Source: Mycolicibacterium mengxianglii | GTDB lineage: Bacteria > Actinomycetota > Actinomycetes > Mycobacteriales > Mycobacteriaceae | Direction: 5' to 3' | Assembly: GCF_015710575.1 (NCBI RefSeq) | Contig: NZ_CP065373.1 | Location: 4,278,001 to 4,342,000, forward strand | Length of the DNA stretch: 64,000 nucleotides | Part shown: piece after piece, positions 1 to 10,868 of the stretch | Numbering within the stretch: the first letter of the stretch is position 1 | How the letters are laid out: every line of letters begins with the position of its first letter | Translations under genes and position numbers: made by a program | Notes under the pieces: generated by a model | Told to the model about the DNA's origin: nothing | The model's input: the letters and a program-made list of their open reading frames with translations, nothing else | The model's database searches: none

Positions 1-438
1 ACCCTGTTCCGGTACTACGCCTCCAAGAGCGCCATCCCCTGGGGCGACTTCGACGCCCATCTGGGGCAGCTGCGTGAACTCCTGGCCGGTATCGACCCCG
101 AAGTGCCGCTGCGCGAGGCGCTGCGCTCGGGGCTGCTGGCGTTCAACACCTTCGACGAGATGGAGTCCGTCCGGCACCGGGAGCGGATGCGGCTCATCCT
201 GGAAACCGCGGAGCTGCAGGCTTATTCGATGACGATGTATGCCGGCTGGCGCGACGTCATCGCCGACTTCGTGGCCCACCGGCGAGGTCAGCGCCCCGCT
301 GACATCGGACCCCAGGCCGTCGCGTGGATGATGCTCGGAGTGGCCCTGTCGGCCTACGAGCACTGGCTCGACGACGCTTCGGTGACGCTGACCCACGCCC
401 TGGCCGAAGCCTTCGACGTCGTCGCCTCCGGTTTGTAG
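1..438 (+). CDS. mftR: Mycofactocin-system TetR-family regulator, C-terminal part (5' end outside window)
   Basis: The reading frame is open from base 1, so the DNA-binding N-terminus lies outside the window. The first visible residues, [20 protein letters not shown], have the helix-turn-helix exit and the [10 protein letters not shown] signature I associate with MftR regulators of the mycofactocin (peptide-derived redox cofactor) cluster. The remaining ~130 residues form a helical ligand-binding domain. In H37Rv the homologue (Rv0691c) is divergent from mftA-F, so the biosynthetic cluster is expected just left of the window on the minus strand. The oxidoreductases at 2412-3584 and 8678-9529 fit this neighbourhood. 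The assignment rests on remembered family sequence and synteny. Confidence 0.75.
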   Translation, partial: TLFRYYASKSAIPWGDFDAHLGQLRELLAGIDPEVPLREALRSGLLAFNTFDEMESVRHRERMRLILETAELQAYSMTMYAGWRDVIADFVAHRRGQRPADIGPQAVAWMMLGVALSAYEHWLDDASVTLTHALAEAFDVVASGL

Positions 439-456
439 GGCCTCCGGTTTGTAGGG
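425..456 (+). repeat. 16-bp perfect tandem duplication across the mftR stop codon
   Basis: CCTCCGGTTTGTAGGG occurs at 425-440 and again at 441-456. The first copy contains the last codons and TAG stop of mftR. The second copy runs directly into the palindrome at 456-504. It looks like a slippage duplication. Confidence 0.85.
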
Positions 457-504
457 ATTTCGGCGCGCTCGCGACCGCTACGCGGCGACGAGCGCGCCGA
501 AATC
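456..504. terminator. Palindrome family A, copy 1 (terminator-like hairpin)
   Basis: A perfect 16-bp inverted repeat: GATTTCGGCGCGCTCG at 456-471 and its complement at 489-504, with a 17-base loop. It follows the mftR stop and precedes the sigma factor gene. There is no U-tract, so it may be a mycobacterial-type tail-less terminator or an RNA-protecting element. Closely related copies lie at 2357-2405 and 35898-35946. Confidence 0.6.
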
Positions 505-550
505 ACAGAAGAGGTGACGGAGTCCGTGCTCCGATGGCGACGATAAGGGT

Positions 551-1093
551 GTGAGCGCCGAATCGGCACGACCCGATGCCCAGCGGTCACTGCTGGCGCT
601 GTACGACGAGGCCCTTCCCGTCGTGTACGGGTACTTCGTCCGGCGCTGCGGTGATCGCGGGACGGCTGAGGACCTGACATCGGAAACGTTCCTGGCCGCC
701 TTGGACGGGCCCCGTGCGCCGCGATTTGCCAGGAAAGACGACCCGCAGAGCACTCCGGTCAGCGTGCCGTGGCTGCTCGGGGTGGCCCGGCACAAGCTGG
801 CCGACCACTACCGGCGCCGCTCCGACCGCTTCACCGTCCCGGTGGCCGAACTACCCGAGCCCAGCGACGAAACCGACCACTGGGACGCCGAATTGGACCG
901 CATCGTCGCCGAGAGTGTGTTGGCCCGGCTGTCCGAACCGCACCGCACGGTGCTGGCTCTGCGCTATATGGACGACTGCTCGGTGCCCGAGTGCGCCGCG
1001 TTGATCGGCCGCACGGTGCACGCCACCGAGGCGCTCCTGGTGCGGGCCCGCCGGGCCTTCAAACAGCAGTATCCGGAAGGAGGCGCGTCATGA
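551..1093 (+). CDS. ECF-type RNA polymerase sigma factor
   Basis: A 180-residue sigma-70 family ECF factor starting at GTG 551. Region 2 (about residues 10-80) shows LYDEALPVVYGYFVRRCG, then AEDLTSETFLAAL, then PWLLGVARHKLADHYRRR, the core- and -10-binding helices. Region 4 (about 115-172) has LSEPHRTVLALRYMDDCS and an HTH ending LLVRARRAFKQ. No classical anti-sigma gene follows. Instead the stop overlaps the start of a VOC-domain protein (ATGA, 1090-1093) whose N-terminus resembles the short segment often found in such partners. The signal it responds to cannot be read from the sequence. Confidence 0.88.
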   Translation: MSAESARPDAQRSLLALYDEALPVVYGYFVRRCGDRGTAEDLTSETFLAALDGPRAPRFARKDDPQSTPVSVPWLLGVARHKLADHYRRRSDRFTVPVAELPEPSDETDHWDAELDRIVAESVLARLSEPHRTVLALRYMDDCSVPECAALIGRTVHATEALLVRARRAFKQQYPEGGAS

Positions 1094-2355
1094 ACGATCC
1101 CCTCGACGTGCTGCGCGCCGACGACCCCCCGGTCGCGCCGGACCCGCAGTTCGCCGCGCGCCTGCGCCGCCGCCTCGAGTCGGCGCTCAACCTGCCCGCC
1201 GGAACCGAAGGAGTCATCATGAGCGGCACCGACACCGCGATCGCAGACCTGGCCACCACCGTCGCCCAGCAACTCCCCCGCCCCGCTGCCCTGCCGTACC
1301 TCACCGTGCAGGACGCGCGAGCAGCCATCGCCTGGTACGTCGACACCTTCGGCGCGACAGTCGTCGGCGATCCGATTGTCATGGACGACAAGCGCATTGG
1401 CCACGCCGAGCTGACGCTCTCGGGCGGCACCCTGTACCTGGCCGACGAGTACCCGGAAATGGGGTTGACCGCCCCGTCGCCGGGCGCGACGTCGGTGAGT
1501 TTGATGCTGGCGGTTCCCGACACCGATGCCATCCTGCGCCGGGCCCACGACCGCGGCGCACGCGTCGAACGTGAGCCCTATGAAAACCACGGTTCCCGCA
1601 GCGCCAGCATCATCGATCCGTTCGGGCACCGCTGGATGCTCACCGGCCCGGTCACCGGCGCCGCCACGCCGATCCAGCACGGCGATGTCGGCTACGTGTC
1701 GATGTGGACTCCGGACAAGACCCGGGCCGCCGCGTTCTATCACCACCTGCTCGGCTGGGCCGTCGACCCCGACACCGGCCAGGTCACCAACACCGACCAG
1801 CGCATCGGCATCGTCGAGGCGGGCCGCAGCACCCTCTCGTGCTGCTACGCGGTCACCGACCTCGAGGGCGCCCGGCAATCCATCCTCGCCCACGGCGGCG
1901 ACGTCGGCGCGCAGCAGGAGTTCGACTTCGGCACCGTGCTCGAGGCCACCGACCCGCAGGGCGCGCCGTTCGCGGTGTTGCGGCCGAACCCGGGAACTCC
2001 GCGACCGGAGCTCAATGGGACTGGGCCAGGCGAGCTTTCGTACATCACCTACGAGGTGCCCGACGCCGCGGCCTTCCGGTCCTTCTACAGCGGGCTGATG
2101 TTCTGGGCCTTCGAGCCCGGGCGTGTCGAGGACGGCTGGCAGATCCGGGGCACCCACCCGATGGCCGGGGTGGCCGGCGGCAGTCCGCAGCCGACGACGG
2201 TGCCGATGTGGACGGTTGACGACATCGACACCGCCGTCACGCGGGTGCGCGAGGCCGGCGGATCGGTGCTGCAAGAGCCCAGCCGGCAGCCCTACGGGCG
2301 GATGGCCGAGTGCACCGACGACCAGGGTGGCCGGTTCTACCTGGGTGAGTTTTAG
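1090..2355 (+). CDS. VOC (glyoxalase/bleomycin-resistance) protein paired with ECF sigma factor
   Basis: 421 residues, ATG at 1090 overlapping the sigma gene stop by 4 bp, so translation is probably coupled. Residues 1-40 (DPLDVLRADDPPVAPDPQFA followed by an Arg-rich helix) look like the leading segment found in anti-sigma-like partners rather than part of a VOC fold. A PhnB-like VOC domain follows at about 70-185 (GGTLYLADEYPEMG, then SASIIDPFGHRWML). A second is at about 200-300 (GYVSMWTPDKTRAAAFYHHL, then EATDPQGAPFAVL) and a third at about 315-421 (FYSGLMFWAFEPG, ending GRFYLGEF). Members bind metals, small electrophiles or antibiotics. Here the protein is plausibly a sensor or detoxifier tied to the sigma factor. 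The substrate is unknown. Confidence 0.82.
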   Translation: MNDPLDVLRADDPPVAPDPQFAARLRRRLESALNLPAGTEGVIMSGTDTAIADLATTVAQQLPRPAALPYLTVQDARAAIAWYVDTFGATVVGDPIVMDDKRIGHAELTLSGGTLYLADEYPEMGLTAPSPGATSVSLMLAVPDTDAILRRAHDRGARVEREPYENHGSRSASIIDPFGHRWMLTGPVTGAATPIQHGDVGYVSMWTPDKTRAAAFYHHLLGWAVDPDTGQVTNTDQRIGIVEAGRSTLSCCYAVTDLEGARQSILAHGGDVGAQQEFDFGTVLEATDPQGAPFAVLRPNPGTPRPELNGTGPGELSYITYEVPDAAAFRSFYSGLMFWAFEPGRVEDGWQIRGTHPMAGVAGGSPQPTTVPMWTVDDIDTAVTRVREAGGSVLQEPSRQPYGRMAECTDDQGGRFYLGEF

Positions 2356-2356
2356 G

Positions 2357-2405
2357 GATTTGGGCGCGCTCGTGACCGCTCAGCGGCGATGAGCGCGCCC
2401 AAATC
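2357..2405. terminator. Palindrome family A, copy 2 (terminator-like hairpin between convergent genes)
   Basis: A perfect 15-bp inverted repeat: GATTTGGGCGCGCTC at 2357-2371 and its complement at 2391-2405, with a 19-base loop containing CCGCTCAGCGG. It begins 2 bases after the VOC stop and ends 7 bases before the convergent reductase stop, an ideal place for a bidirectional terminator. Confidence 0.7.
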
Positions 2406-2411
2406 GCAAAA

Positions 2412-3584
2412 TCAGCCGAGGACTTCGGAGATGGCGGCGCCTGCGGCGATCTTGGCCCGGACCTTCATCACCTTGCCGGGCATACCGCCGCCGACGACGC
2501 CGACGAGCGCACCTTCGCGTTCGTAGTAGGCCAGGAACTTGCGGCCGTCGTCCTCGACGAGGTGCACGATGTCGTCGGCTTCCGGCTCACCCAGGCACTG
2601 GATCTTGACGTCGTACTGGTCACTCCAGAAGTACGGCACCACAACGGCCTGGGGCGGCTCTTTACCGAGCAGCGACGGCACCAGCACCCGGGCCTGCTCG
2701 GCCACGTTGCTCCAATGTTCCACGCGCGCTTGATGTCCCGTGGCGTCCTGCCAGGACGCCACATCACCGAGGGCCCAGATGTGCGGGACGGTGGTGCGGC
2801 CCACGTTGTCGCAGATGATGCCGTTGTCGACGGCCACGCCGCTGCCCTCGAGCCAGTCAGTGGCCGGCCGGGAGCCGATACCGACCACCACCAGGTCGGC
2901 CTCGATCGCCGAGCCGTCCGAGAGCACCACCTTCTCGACTCGTTCCGGCGTACCGCCCCCGACGATCTCGGCGACGCCGATCCCGGTGCGTACGTCCACC
3001 CCTTCGGCCCGGTGCAGGCGGGCCACCAGGTTGCCGATCTGCGCGCCGAGCACCGAGGCCAGCGGAGCCGGCTGCGGTTCGACCATCACCACGTCGACTC
3101 CGAAGCCCCGCAGGCTGGCCGCCACCTCGCATCCGATGAAACCGGCGCCGATCACCACGGCGCGGTGCGCTTCCCCGGCATGCTTTCGCAGCGCCAGGCT
3201 CTCGTCGACGGTACGCAGTACCCGCACGCCCTCCATCTCGGGCAACGACGGAATTCGCTTGGGTGTAAGGCCGGTTGCGATGATCAGGTCGTCATAGGGC
3301 AGCAGCGCATCGTTGTCGAGGCGCACCGTCTTGGCGTCACCGTCGATGGTGGTGGCGGCGGATCCGAGCAGCAGCGTGATGTTGTTCTCGTCGTAGAACT
3401 CCATCGGCTTGAGCGTCACGTCGTCGACCTGAGCGCGCAGCACTTCCTTCGACAACGGCGGCCGATCGTAGGGCAGGTGCACCTCGTCGCTGACGATGGT
3501 GACCGGACCGGTGTACTCCGCGCGGCGCAGCTGCTCAGCGACACGTGTCGCTGCCAGCCCACCTCCCACAATGACTATTCCCAC
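2412..3584 (-). CDS. FAD-dependent pyridine nucleotide-disulphide/ferredoxin reductase
   Basis: 390 residues with the order expected of ferredoxin--NAD(P)H reductases of oxygenase systems. An FAD-binding Rossmann motif (VIVGGGLAATRVAEQLRRA) lies at the N-terminus. DRPPLSKEVL follows, then an NAD(P)H-binding motif near residue 145 (VIGAGFIGCEVAASLRGFGV) and the second FAD contact IWALGDVASW near 270. It probably passes electrons from NAD(P)H to a ferredoxin serving a P450 or Rieske oxygenase. By synteny it matches H37Rv Rv0688, which there lies beside a mycofactocin-type SDR. Here that SDR is 5 kb away at 8678-9529. Confidence 0.9.
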   Translation of the reverse strand: MGIVIVGGGLAATRVAEQLRRAEYTGPVTIVSDEVHLPYDRPPLSKEVLRAQVDDVTLKPMEFYDENNITLLLGSAATTIDGDAKTVRLDNDALLPYDDLIIATGLTPKRIPSLPEMEGVRVLRTVDESLALRKHAGEAHRAVVIGAGFIGCEVAASLRGFGVDVVMVEPQPAPLASVLGAQIGNLVARLHRAEGVDVRTGIGVAEIVGGGTPERVEKVVLSDGSAIEADLVVVGIGSRPATDWLEGSGVAVDNGIICDNVGRTTVPHIWALGDVASWQDATGHQARVEHWSNVAEQARVLVPSLLGKEPPQAVVVPYFWSDQYDVKIQCLGEPEADDIVHLVEDDGRKFLAYYEREGALVGVVGGGMPGKVMKVRAKIAAGAAISEVLG

Positions 3585-3640
3585 GCAAGCTTCTTACACG
3601 ATATCGAGTCGTCGTGGTTCCCCACCCTCTGAGCAGAAGC

Positions 3641-4093
3641 TCAGCTGCCCGGTGGCGTCCGGTCGATCAGGTTGGACAACACCACGATGCTTTCACTGCG
3701 TTCGATGTCACCGCTGGACCGGATCTGCTCCAAAGTGTCTTCCAGATGGCGCATGTCGCGTGCGAGTACGTGCAGGATCGCATCGGACGTGCCGGTGACG
3801 GTCGCGGCGGAGACGACTTCGGGCATGTTCACCCAGGCCGCCCGCAGCTGGCCCGGCGAAATGGTGCCGTGGCAGTACACCTGCACGTAGGCCTCGGTGG
3901 TCCAGCCCAGTGCCTGTCTGTCGATCACTGTGGTGAAGCCCCGGATCACCCCGCTGTCGATCATCCGATCCACCCGCCGTTTGACCGCCGGCGCGGACAG
4001 ATTGACCCGTTCGCCGATCTCGGCGAACGTCGCGCGGGCGTGCGCGGCGAGCTCGGCGAGGATCAGTTCATCGGTGTCATCGAGCCGATCCAT
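3641..4093 (-). CDS. Lrp/AsnC-family transcriptional regulator
   Basis: 150 residues from ATG 4093. An N-terminal AsnC winged helix (MDRLDDTDELILAELAAHAR, then NLSAPAVKRRVDRMIDSGVI) is followed by a RAM ligand-binding domain (about 65-140) ending with the typical GTSDAILHVLARDMRHLEDT and SESIVVLSNLI. It is divergent from the amidinohydrolase-rocD-permease operon, 120 bp apart. That is the usual arrangement for an Lrp regulator sensing an amino acid (arginine or ornithine here by inference) and controlling its catabolism. H37Rv has the same pairing at Rv2324/Rv2323c. Upstream in-frame sequence overlaps the divergent gene and was excluded. Confidence 0.92.
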   Translation of the reverse strand: MDRLDDTDELILAELAAHARATFAEIGERVNLSAPAVKRRVDRMIDSGVIRGFTTVIDRQALGWTTEAYVQVYCHGTISPGQLRAAWVNMPEVVSAATVTGTSDAILHVLARDMRHLEDTLEQIRSSGDIERSESIVVLSNLIDRTPPGS

Positions 4094-4137
4094 CCAACCC
4101 ACCCTCTTCCCGCAACAAATCGCCGCATTGTCTGCCG

Positions 4138-4188
4138 TTGCGCAAGAAATCCTACATGGGCACGCAATGGGTGAAGATTGATTGCGCA
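4138..4188. promoter_or_regulatory. Candidate AsnC operator region in divergent promoter
   Basis: The 120-bp divergent spacer carries the perfect palindrome TTGCGCAA at 4138-4145 and a second TTGCGCA at 4182-4188, about four helical turns apart. Lrp/AsnC octamers typically wrap DNA over such spaced half-sites. Assignment is by position and symmetry only. Confidence 0.35.
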
Positions 4189-4213
4189 CGGGGCGGAAAA
4201 TATCCTCGTCACC

Positions 4214-5065
4214 ATGACGATCTCCGATATCGCCAGCGACATCACCCCCGTCGAACGGGTCCCCACCCTGCGCCACTACGCAATGACCGCGCCCACCCAC
4301 TTCACCGTCGAATACGCCATCAACCCCTGGATGGACACCAGCAACCCCGTCGACCCGGCCCTGGCCGCCGCACAGTGGGAAGAACTGCGGCAGACGTATC
4401 TGCGCCTGGGCCATACCGTCGATGTGATTTCCCCCGAACCCGGCCTGCCCGACATGGTGTACGCCGCCAACGGCGGACTGGTGGTCGGTGACACCGCCGT
4501 CGTCGCGCGCTTCCGATTCGCCGAACGGGCAGGCGAGGCCGACGCCTACGCTGCGTGGCTGACGGCAGCGGGATTCCGGCCGCGGTTCACCGAGCACATC
4601 AACGAAGGCCAGGGTGACCTCCTGGTCGTCGGGTCGAAGATCTTGGCGGGCACCGGATTTCGCACCGACGTGGCCGCCCACGCCGAGATCGCGGAGCTGA
4701 CCGGGCTGCCGGTGGTCACGTTGGAGCTGACCGACCCGAGGTTCTACCACCTCGACACCGCACTGGCGGTGCTCGACGACACCACCATCGCCTATTACCC
4801 GCCGGCGTTCACCGACGCCTCGCGCGCCACCCTGACAAGCCTGTTCCCCGCGGCCATCGAGGTCAACAGCGCCGATGCCTACGTGCTCGGCCTCAACGTC
4901 GTCTCCGACGGCAGGCATGTGGTGCTGCCCTCGGCGGCCACCGGGTTCGCCGCCGAGCTACGGGCATTCGGTTTCGAGCCCATCGGCGTCGACCTGTCCG
5001 AACTGCTCAAAGGCGGCGGATCGGTCAAATGCTGCACCCTGGAGATCTACCGTGACCCTCGTTGA
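4214..5065 (+). CDS. Arginine deiminase-superfamily amidinohydrolase (DDAH/CtlX-like)
   Basis: 283 residues from ATG 4214; an upstream TTG at 4178 is possible but less likely. The fold is the arginine-deiminase/dimethylarginine-dimethylaminohydrolase type. It shows an N-terminal substrate-loop motif NPWMDTSNPVDP, then PDMVYAANGGLVVG, the catalytic histidine in RFYHLDTALAVLD (His179) and the catalytic cysteine in GGSVKCCTLEIYR (Cys273, or 274). Such enzymes hydrolyse guanidino or ureido groups of arginine, methylarginines or citrulline. Its stop overlaps the rocD start by 14 bp, so the likely role is to release ornithine or citrulline for the next enzyme. Substrate specificity is inference. 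The H37Rv equivalent is Rv2323c. Confidence 0.85.
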   Translation: MTISDIASDITPVERVPTLRHYAMTAPTHFTVEYAINPWMDTSNPVDPALAAAQWEELRQTYLRLGHTVDVISPEPGLPDMVYAANGGLVVGDTAVVARFRFAERAGEADAYAAWLTAAGFRPRFTEHINEGQGDLLVVGSKILAGTGFRTDVAAHAEIAELTGLPVVTLELTDPRFYHLDTALAVLDDTTIAYYPPAFTDASRATLTSLFPAAIEVNSADAYVLGLNVVSDGRHVVLPSAATGFAAELRAFGFEPIGVDLSELLKGGGSVKCCTLEIYRDPR

Positions 5066-6293
5066 TGCCGGCAGCGCCGACGCGCTGGCCCTGGAAGACC
5101 GCTACACCGCACACAACTACTCCCCGCTGCCCGTCGTCGCGGCCAGCGCGGACGGCGCCTGGATCACCGACGTCGAAGGCCGCCGTTACCTCGACTGCCT
5201 GGCGGCCTACTCGGCGGTCAATTTCGGGCACCGCCACCCCGCCATCACGGCCGTCGCGCATGCGCAGCTGGACACGGTCACACTGGTGAGCCGCGCCTTC
5301 CACTCCGACCGGCTCGGCCCGTTCTGTGCCGCACTGGCCCGGCTCTGCGGCAAGGAGCTGGTGCTGCCGATGAACAGCGGCGCCGAAGCAGTGGAAAGCG
5401 GCATCAAAGTCGCCCGCAAATGGGGTACCGACGTCAAGGGCGTGCCTGCCGGTGAAGCGAATATCATCGTGGCGGAGAACAACTTCCACGGCCGCACCAT
5501 CAGCATTGTCAGCTTCTCCACCGACGAGTCCGCCCGCAGCGGCTTCGGCCCGTTCACCCCGGGTTTCCGGACGGTGCCGTTCGGCGATCCTGACGCCATC
5601 GCTGCGGCCATCGACGAGAACACCGTGGCGGTGCTGCTCGAGCCCATCCAGGGTGAGGCCGGCATCATCGTGCCGCCGGCGGACTATCTGCCCCGGGTGC
5701 GCGACATCTGCAGCCGCCACCGCGTCCTGATGATCGCCGACGAGATCCAGTCCGGGCTGGCGCGTACCGGGCGGACGTTCGCCTGCGACCACTGGGACGT
5801 GGTGCCCGATGTGTACCTGCTGGGCAAGGCGCTCGGGGGCGGGGTGATGCCGCTGTCGGCCGTCGTCGCCGACGCCGACGTCCTCGGCGTGCTGCACCCC
5901 GGCGAGCACGGGTCGACGTTCGGGGGCAATCCGCTGGCCGCTGCGATCGGCACCACCGTGGTGGAGCTGTTGGCCACCGGCGAATTCCAGTCTCGCTCAG
6001 CGACATTGGGCACACGGCTGCACGACCGCCTGCGTGCCCTGATCGGCAGTGGTGTGCTGGCGGTTCGCGGGCTGGGACTGTGGGCCGGGGTGGACATCGA
6101 TCCGGCCCTGGGCACCGGCAAGCACCTCAGTCATCTGCTCGCGCAGCACGGTGTGCTGGTCAAGGACACCCATGGCAGCACCCTGCGCTTTGCTCCACCT
6201 CTGGTCATCACCGAAGAAGAGATCGACTGGGCAGTCGAGCAGTTCACCGCAGTTCTGGCCGAGGAACGGGCGCACCGCGCTAGCGTGAGGTAA
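5052..6293 (+). CDS. rocD: Ornithine aminotransferase (full length)
   Basis: 413 residues from GTG 5052, overlapping the preceding gene by 14 bp. It is a class III PLP aminotransferase: YTAHNYSPLPVV at the start, MNSGAEAVESGIKVARKWG for phosphate binding, the DEIQSGLARTG motif with Asp230 contacting the pyridine nitrogen, and the Schiff-base lysine Lys259 in YLLGKALGGG. It transfers the delta-amino group of ornithine to 2-oxoglutarate, giving glutamate semialdehyde (and pyrroline-5-carboxylate). In H37Rv the equivalent is split into rocD1 and rocD2; here the frame is intact. It is followed after 16 bp by the permease. Confidence 0.93.
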   Translation: MTLVDAGSADALALEDRYTAHNYSPLPVVAASADGAWITDVEGRRYLDCLAAYSAVNFGHRHPAITAVAHAQLDTVTLVSRAFHSDRLGPFCAALARLCGKELVLPMNSGAEAVESGIKVARKWGTDVKGVPAGEANIIVAENNFHGRTISIVSFSTDESARSGFGPFTPGFRTVPFGDPDAIAAAIDENTVAVLLEPIQGEAGIIVPPADYLPRVRDICSRHRVLMIADEIQSGLARTGRTFACDHWDVVPDVYLLGKALGGGVMPLSAVVADADVLGVLHPGEHGSTFGGNPLAAAIGTTVVELLATGEFQSRSATLGTRLHDRLRALIGSGVLAVRGLGLWAGVDIDPALGTGKHLSHLLAQHGVLVKDTHGSTLRFAPPLVITEEEIDWAVEQFTAVLAEERAHRASVR

Positions 6294-6309
6294 ACCAGCG
6301 GGAGGCGAT

Positions 6310-7799
6310 ATGACCTCATCCAATGGCGGTGGGCCGAGTATCGGTCTCGTCGGGCAGATGATCCGCCGACGCCCCGTCGCCGGGGCACCCGTCGCGCATG
6401 GCGCTGCCGACCACCTCAAGCGAAGTATCGGCACGTTCCAGCTGATGATGTTCGGCGTCGGCGCCACGGTGGGCACCGGCATCTTCTTCGTGCTGGCCGA
6501 GGCCGCACCCGAAGCGGGACCGGCGGTCATCATCTCGTTTGTGATCGCGGGTGTGGCGGCCGGCCTGTCCGCACTCTGTTACGCCGAGTTGGCGTCCTCG
6601 GTCCCGGTGTCCGGTTCGACCTACTCCTACGCGTACACCACCATGGGTGAGTTCGTCGCCATGGGCGTGGCCGCGTGCCTGCTGCTCGAGTACGGCGTCT
6701 CTGTCGCTGCGGTCGCGGTCGGGTGGAGCGGTTATCTGAACAAGCTGCTGCACAACCTGTTCGGGTTCCAGATTCCGCAGGCGCTGTCAGCGGCACCGTG
6801 GGATGACCCCTCGGGTGTGGTCAATCTGCCCTCGGTGGTGTTGATCGCGCTGTGCGCGCTGCTACTGATCCGCGGCGCCAGTGAGTCGGCACTGGTCAAC
6901 AGCATCATGGTGATCATCAAGCTCGGGGTGCTCGGGTTGTTCGTGGTGATCGCCCTGACGGCGTACAACGCCGACAATTTCGCCGGCTTCATGGACGCCG
7001 GCTGGCATGGCGTCACCGCGGCGGCGGCCACCATCTTCTTCTCGTTCATCGGGCTGGACGCGGTGTCGACTGCCGGCGATGAAGTCAAGGATCCGCAGAA
7101 GACGATGCCGCGCGCCATCATCGGCGCGCTGCTGATCGTCGCGAGCGTCTATGTCCTGGTGGCGTTCGCCGGTGTGGGCTCACAACCCGCCGCGGAATTC
7201 GGCTCCGAGGAGCAGGCCAGCGCCGGGCTGGCGGTCATTCTGGAGAACATCACCGGAAGCACCTGGGCCAGCACCACTCTGGCTGCCGGAGCGGTGATCT
7301 CGATCTTCTCCGTCACGCTGGTGGTGATGTACGGGCAGACGCGCATCCTGTTCGCCATGGGTCGCGACGGTCTGCTTCCTTCGCTGTTCGCCAAGGTGAA
7401 CCTGCGCACCATGACCCCGGTCAACAACACCGTCATCGTGGCCGTGGTGACCGGCATCCTGGCCGGCTTCATTCCGCTGACCCATCTGCTGGACATGGTG
7501 TCCATCGGCACCCTGGTCGCGTTCATCGTCGTCTCGCTCGGTGTCATCATCCTGCGAGTGCGTGAACCCGACCTGCGCCGGGCATTCAAGGTGCCGCTGT
7601 ACCCGGTCACCCCGGTGGTGTCGGTGCTGGCGTGCATCTGGGTGCTGTCCGGGCTGCATTGGATCACCTGGGTGTGGTTCGGCATCTGGGTGAGCGTGGC
7701 ACTGGTGTTCTACCTGCTGTGGGGCCGGCACCACAGCGCGCTCAACGACGGCGGTGACGGCGGGGTCCTCACCGCCACGCCCGGTGCCGAGGACGCCCC

Positions 7800-7803
<4 letters not shown>
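6310..7803 (+). CDS. rocE: APC-family amino acid permease (RocE-like)
   Basis: 497 residues with about 12 hydrophobic segments. The first follows the sequence FQLMMFGVGATVGTGIFFVL, the conserved APC substrate-site helix 1 (GVGATVGTGIF). The conserved cationic-amino-acid-transporter segment FFSFIGLDAVSTAGDEVKDP lies near residue 245. The soluble N-terminus has about 35 residues. Genomic position (after rocD, before a Usp gene, overlapping it by GTGA) argues for import of arginine or ornithine, as for H37Rv Rv2320c. The exact substrate is inferred from context. Confidence 0.88.
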
Positions 7804-10698
<2,895 letters not shown>

Positions 10699-10788
10699 GG
10701 ATCGAACCCTTCCACAGACGTTGCCCTGTTCATCGCGCTGCGGCCGTCGGTGTTACAGCAGCAGCCAAACCCCACCGACAACGAAAGC

Positions 10789-10812
10789 GGCGCCCACCCG
10801 AAGGTGAGCGCC
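10789..10812 (-). terminator. Rho-independent-like terminator of the tuf transcript
   Basis: 10-bp arms GGCGCCCACC (10789-10798) and GGTGAGCGCC (10803-10812) with one G-U type mismatch and a CGAA tetraloop. It lies about 57 bases beyond the tuf stop on the minus strand. No strong U-run follows, as is usual in mycobacteria. Confidence 0.65.
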
Positions 10813-10868
10813 GCAATCGCAGAGCAGGTAAAGCTAGATCACTTGAGGATCGCCGTCGGCGGAGCCGA

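Noticed and set aside
964..2274. 436-codon minus-strand frame opposite the sigma/VOC genes
   Set aside because: The plus-strand frames have clear sigma and VOC motifs and coupled starts; the antisense product is low-complexity.
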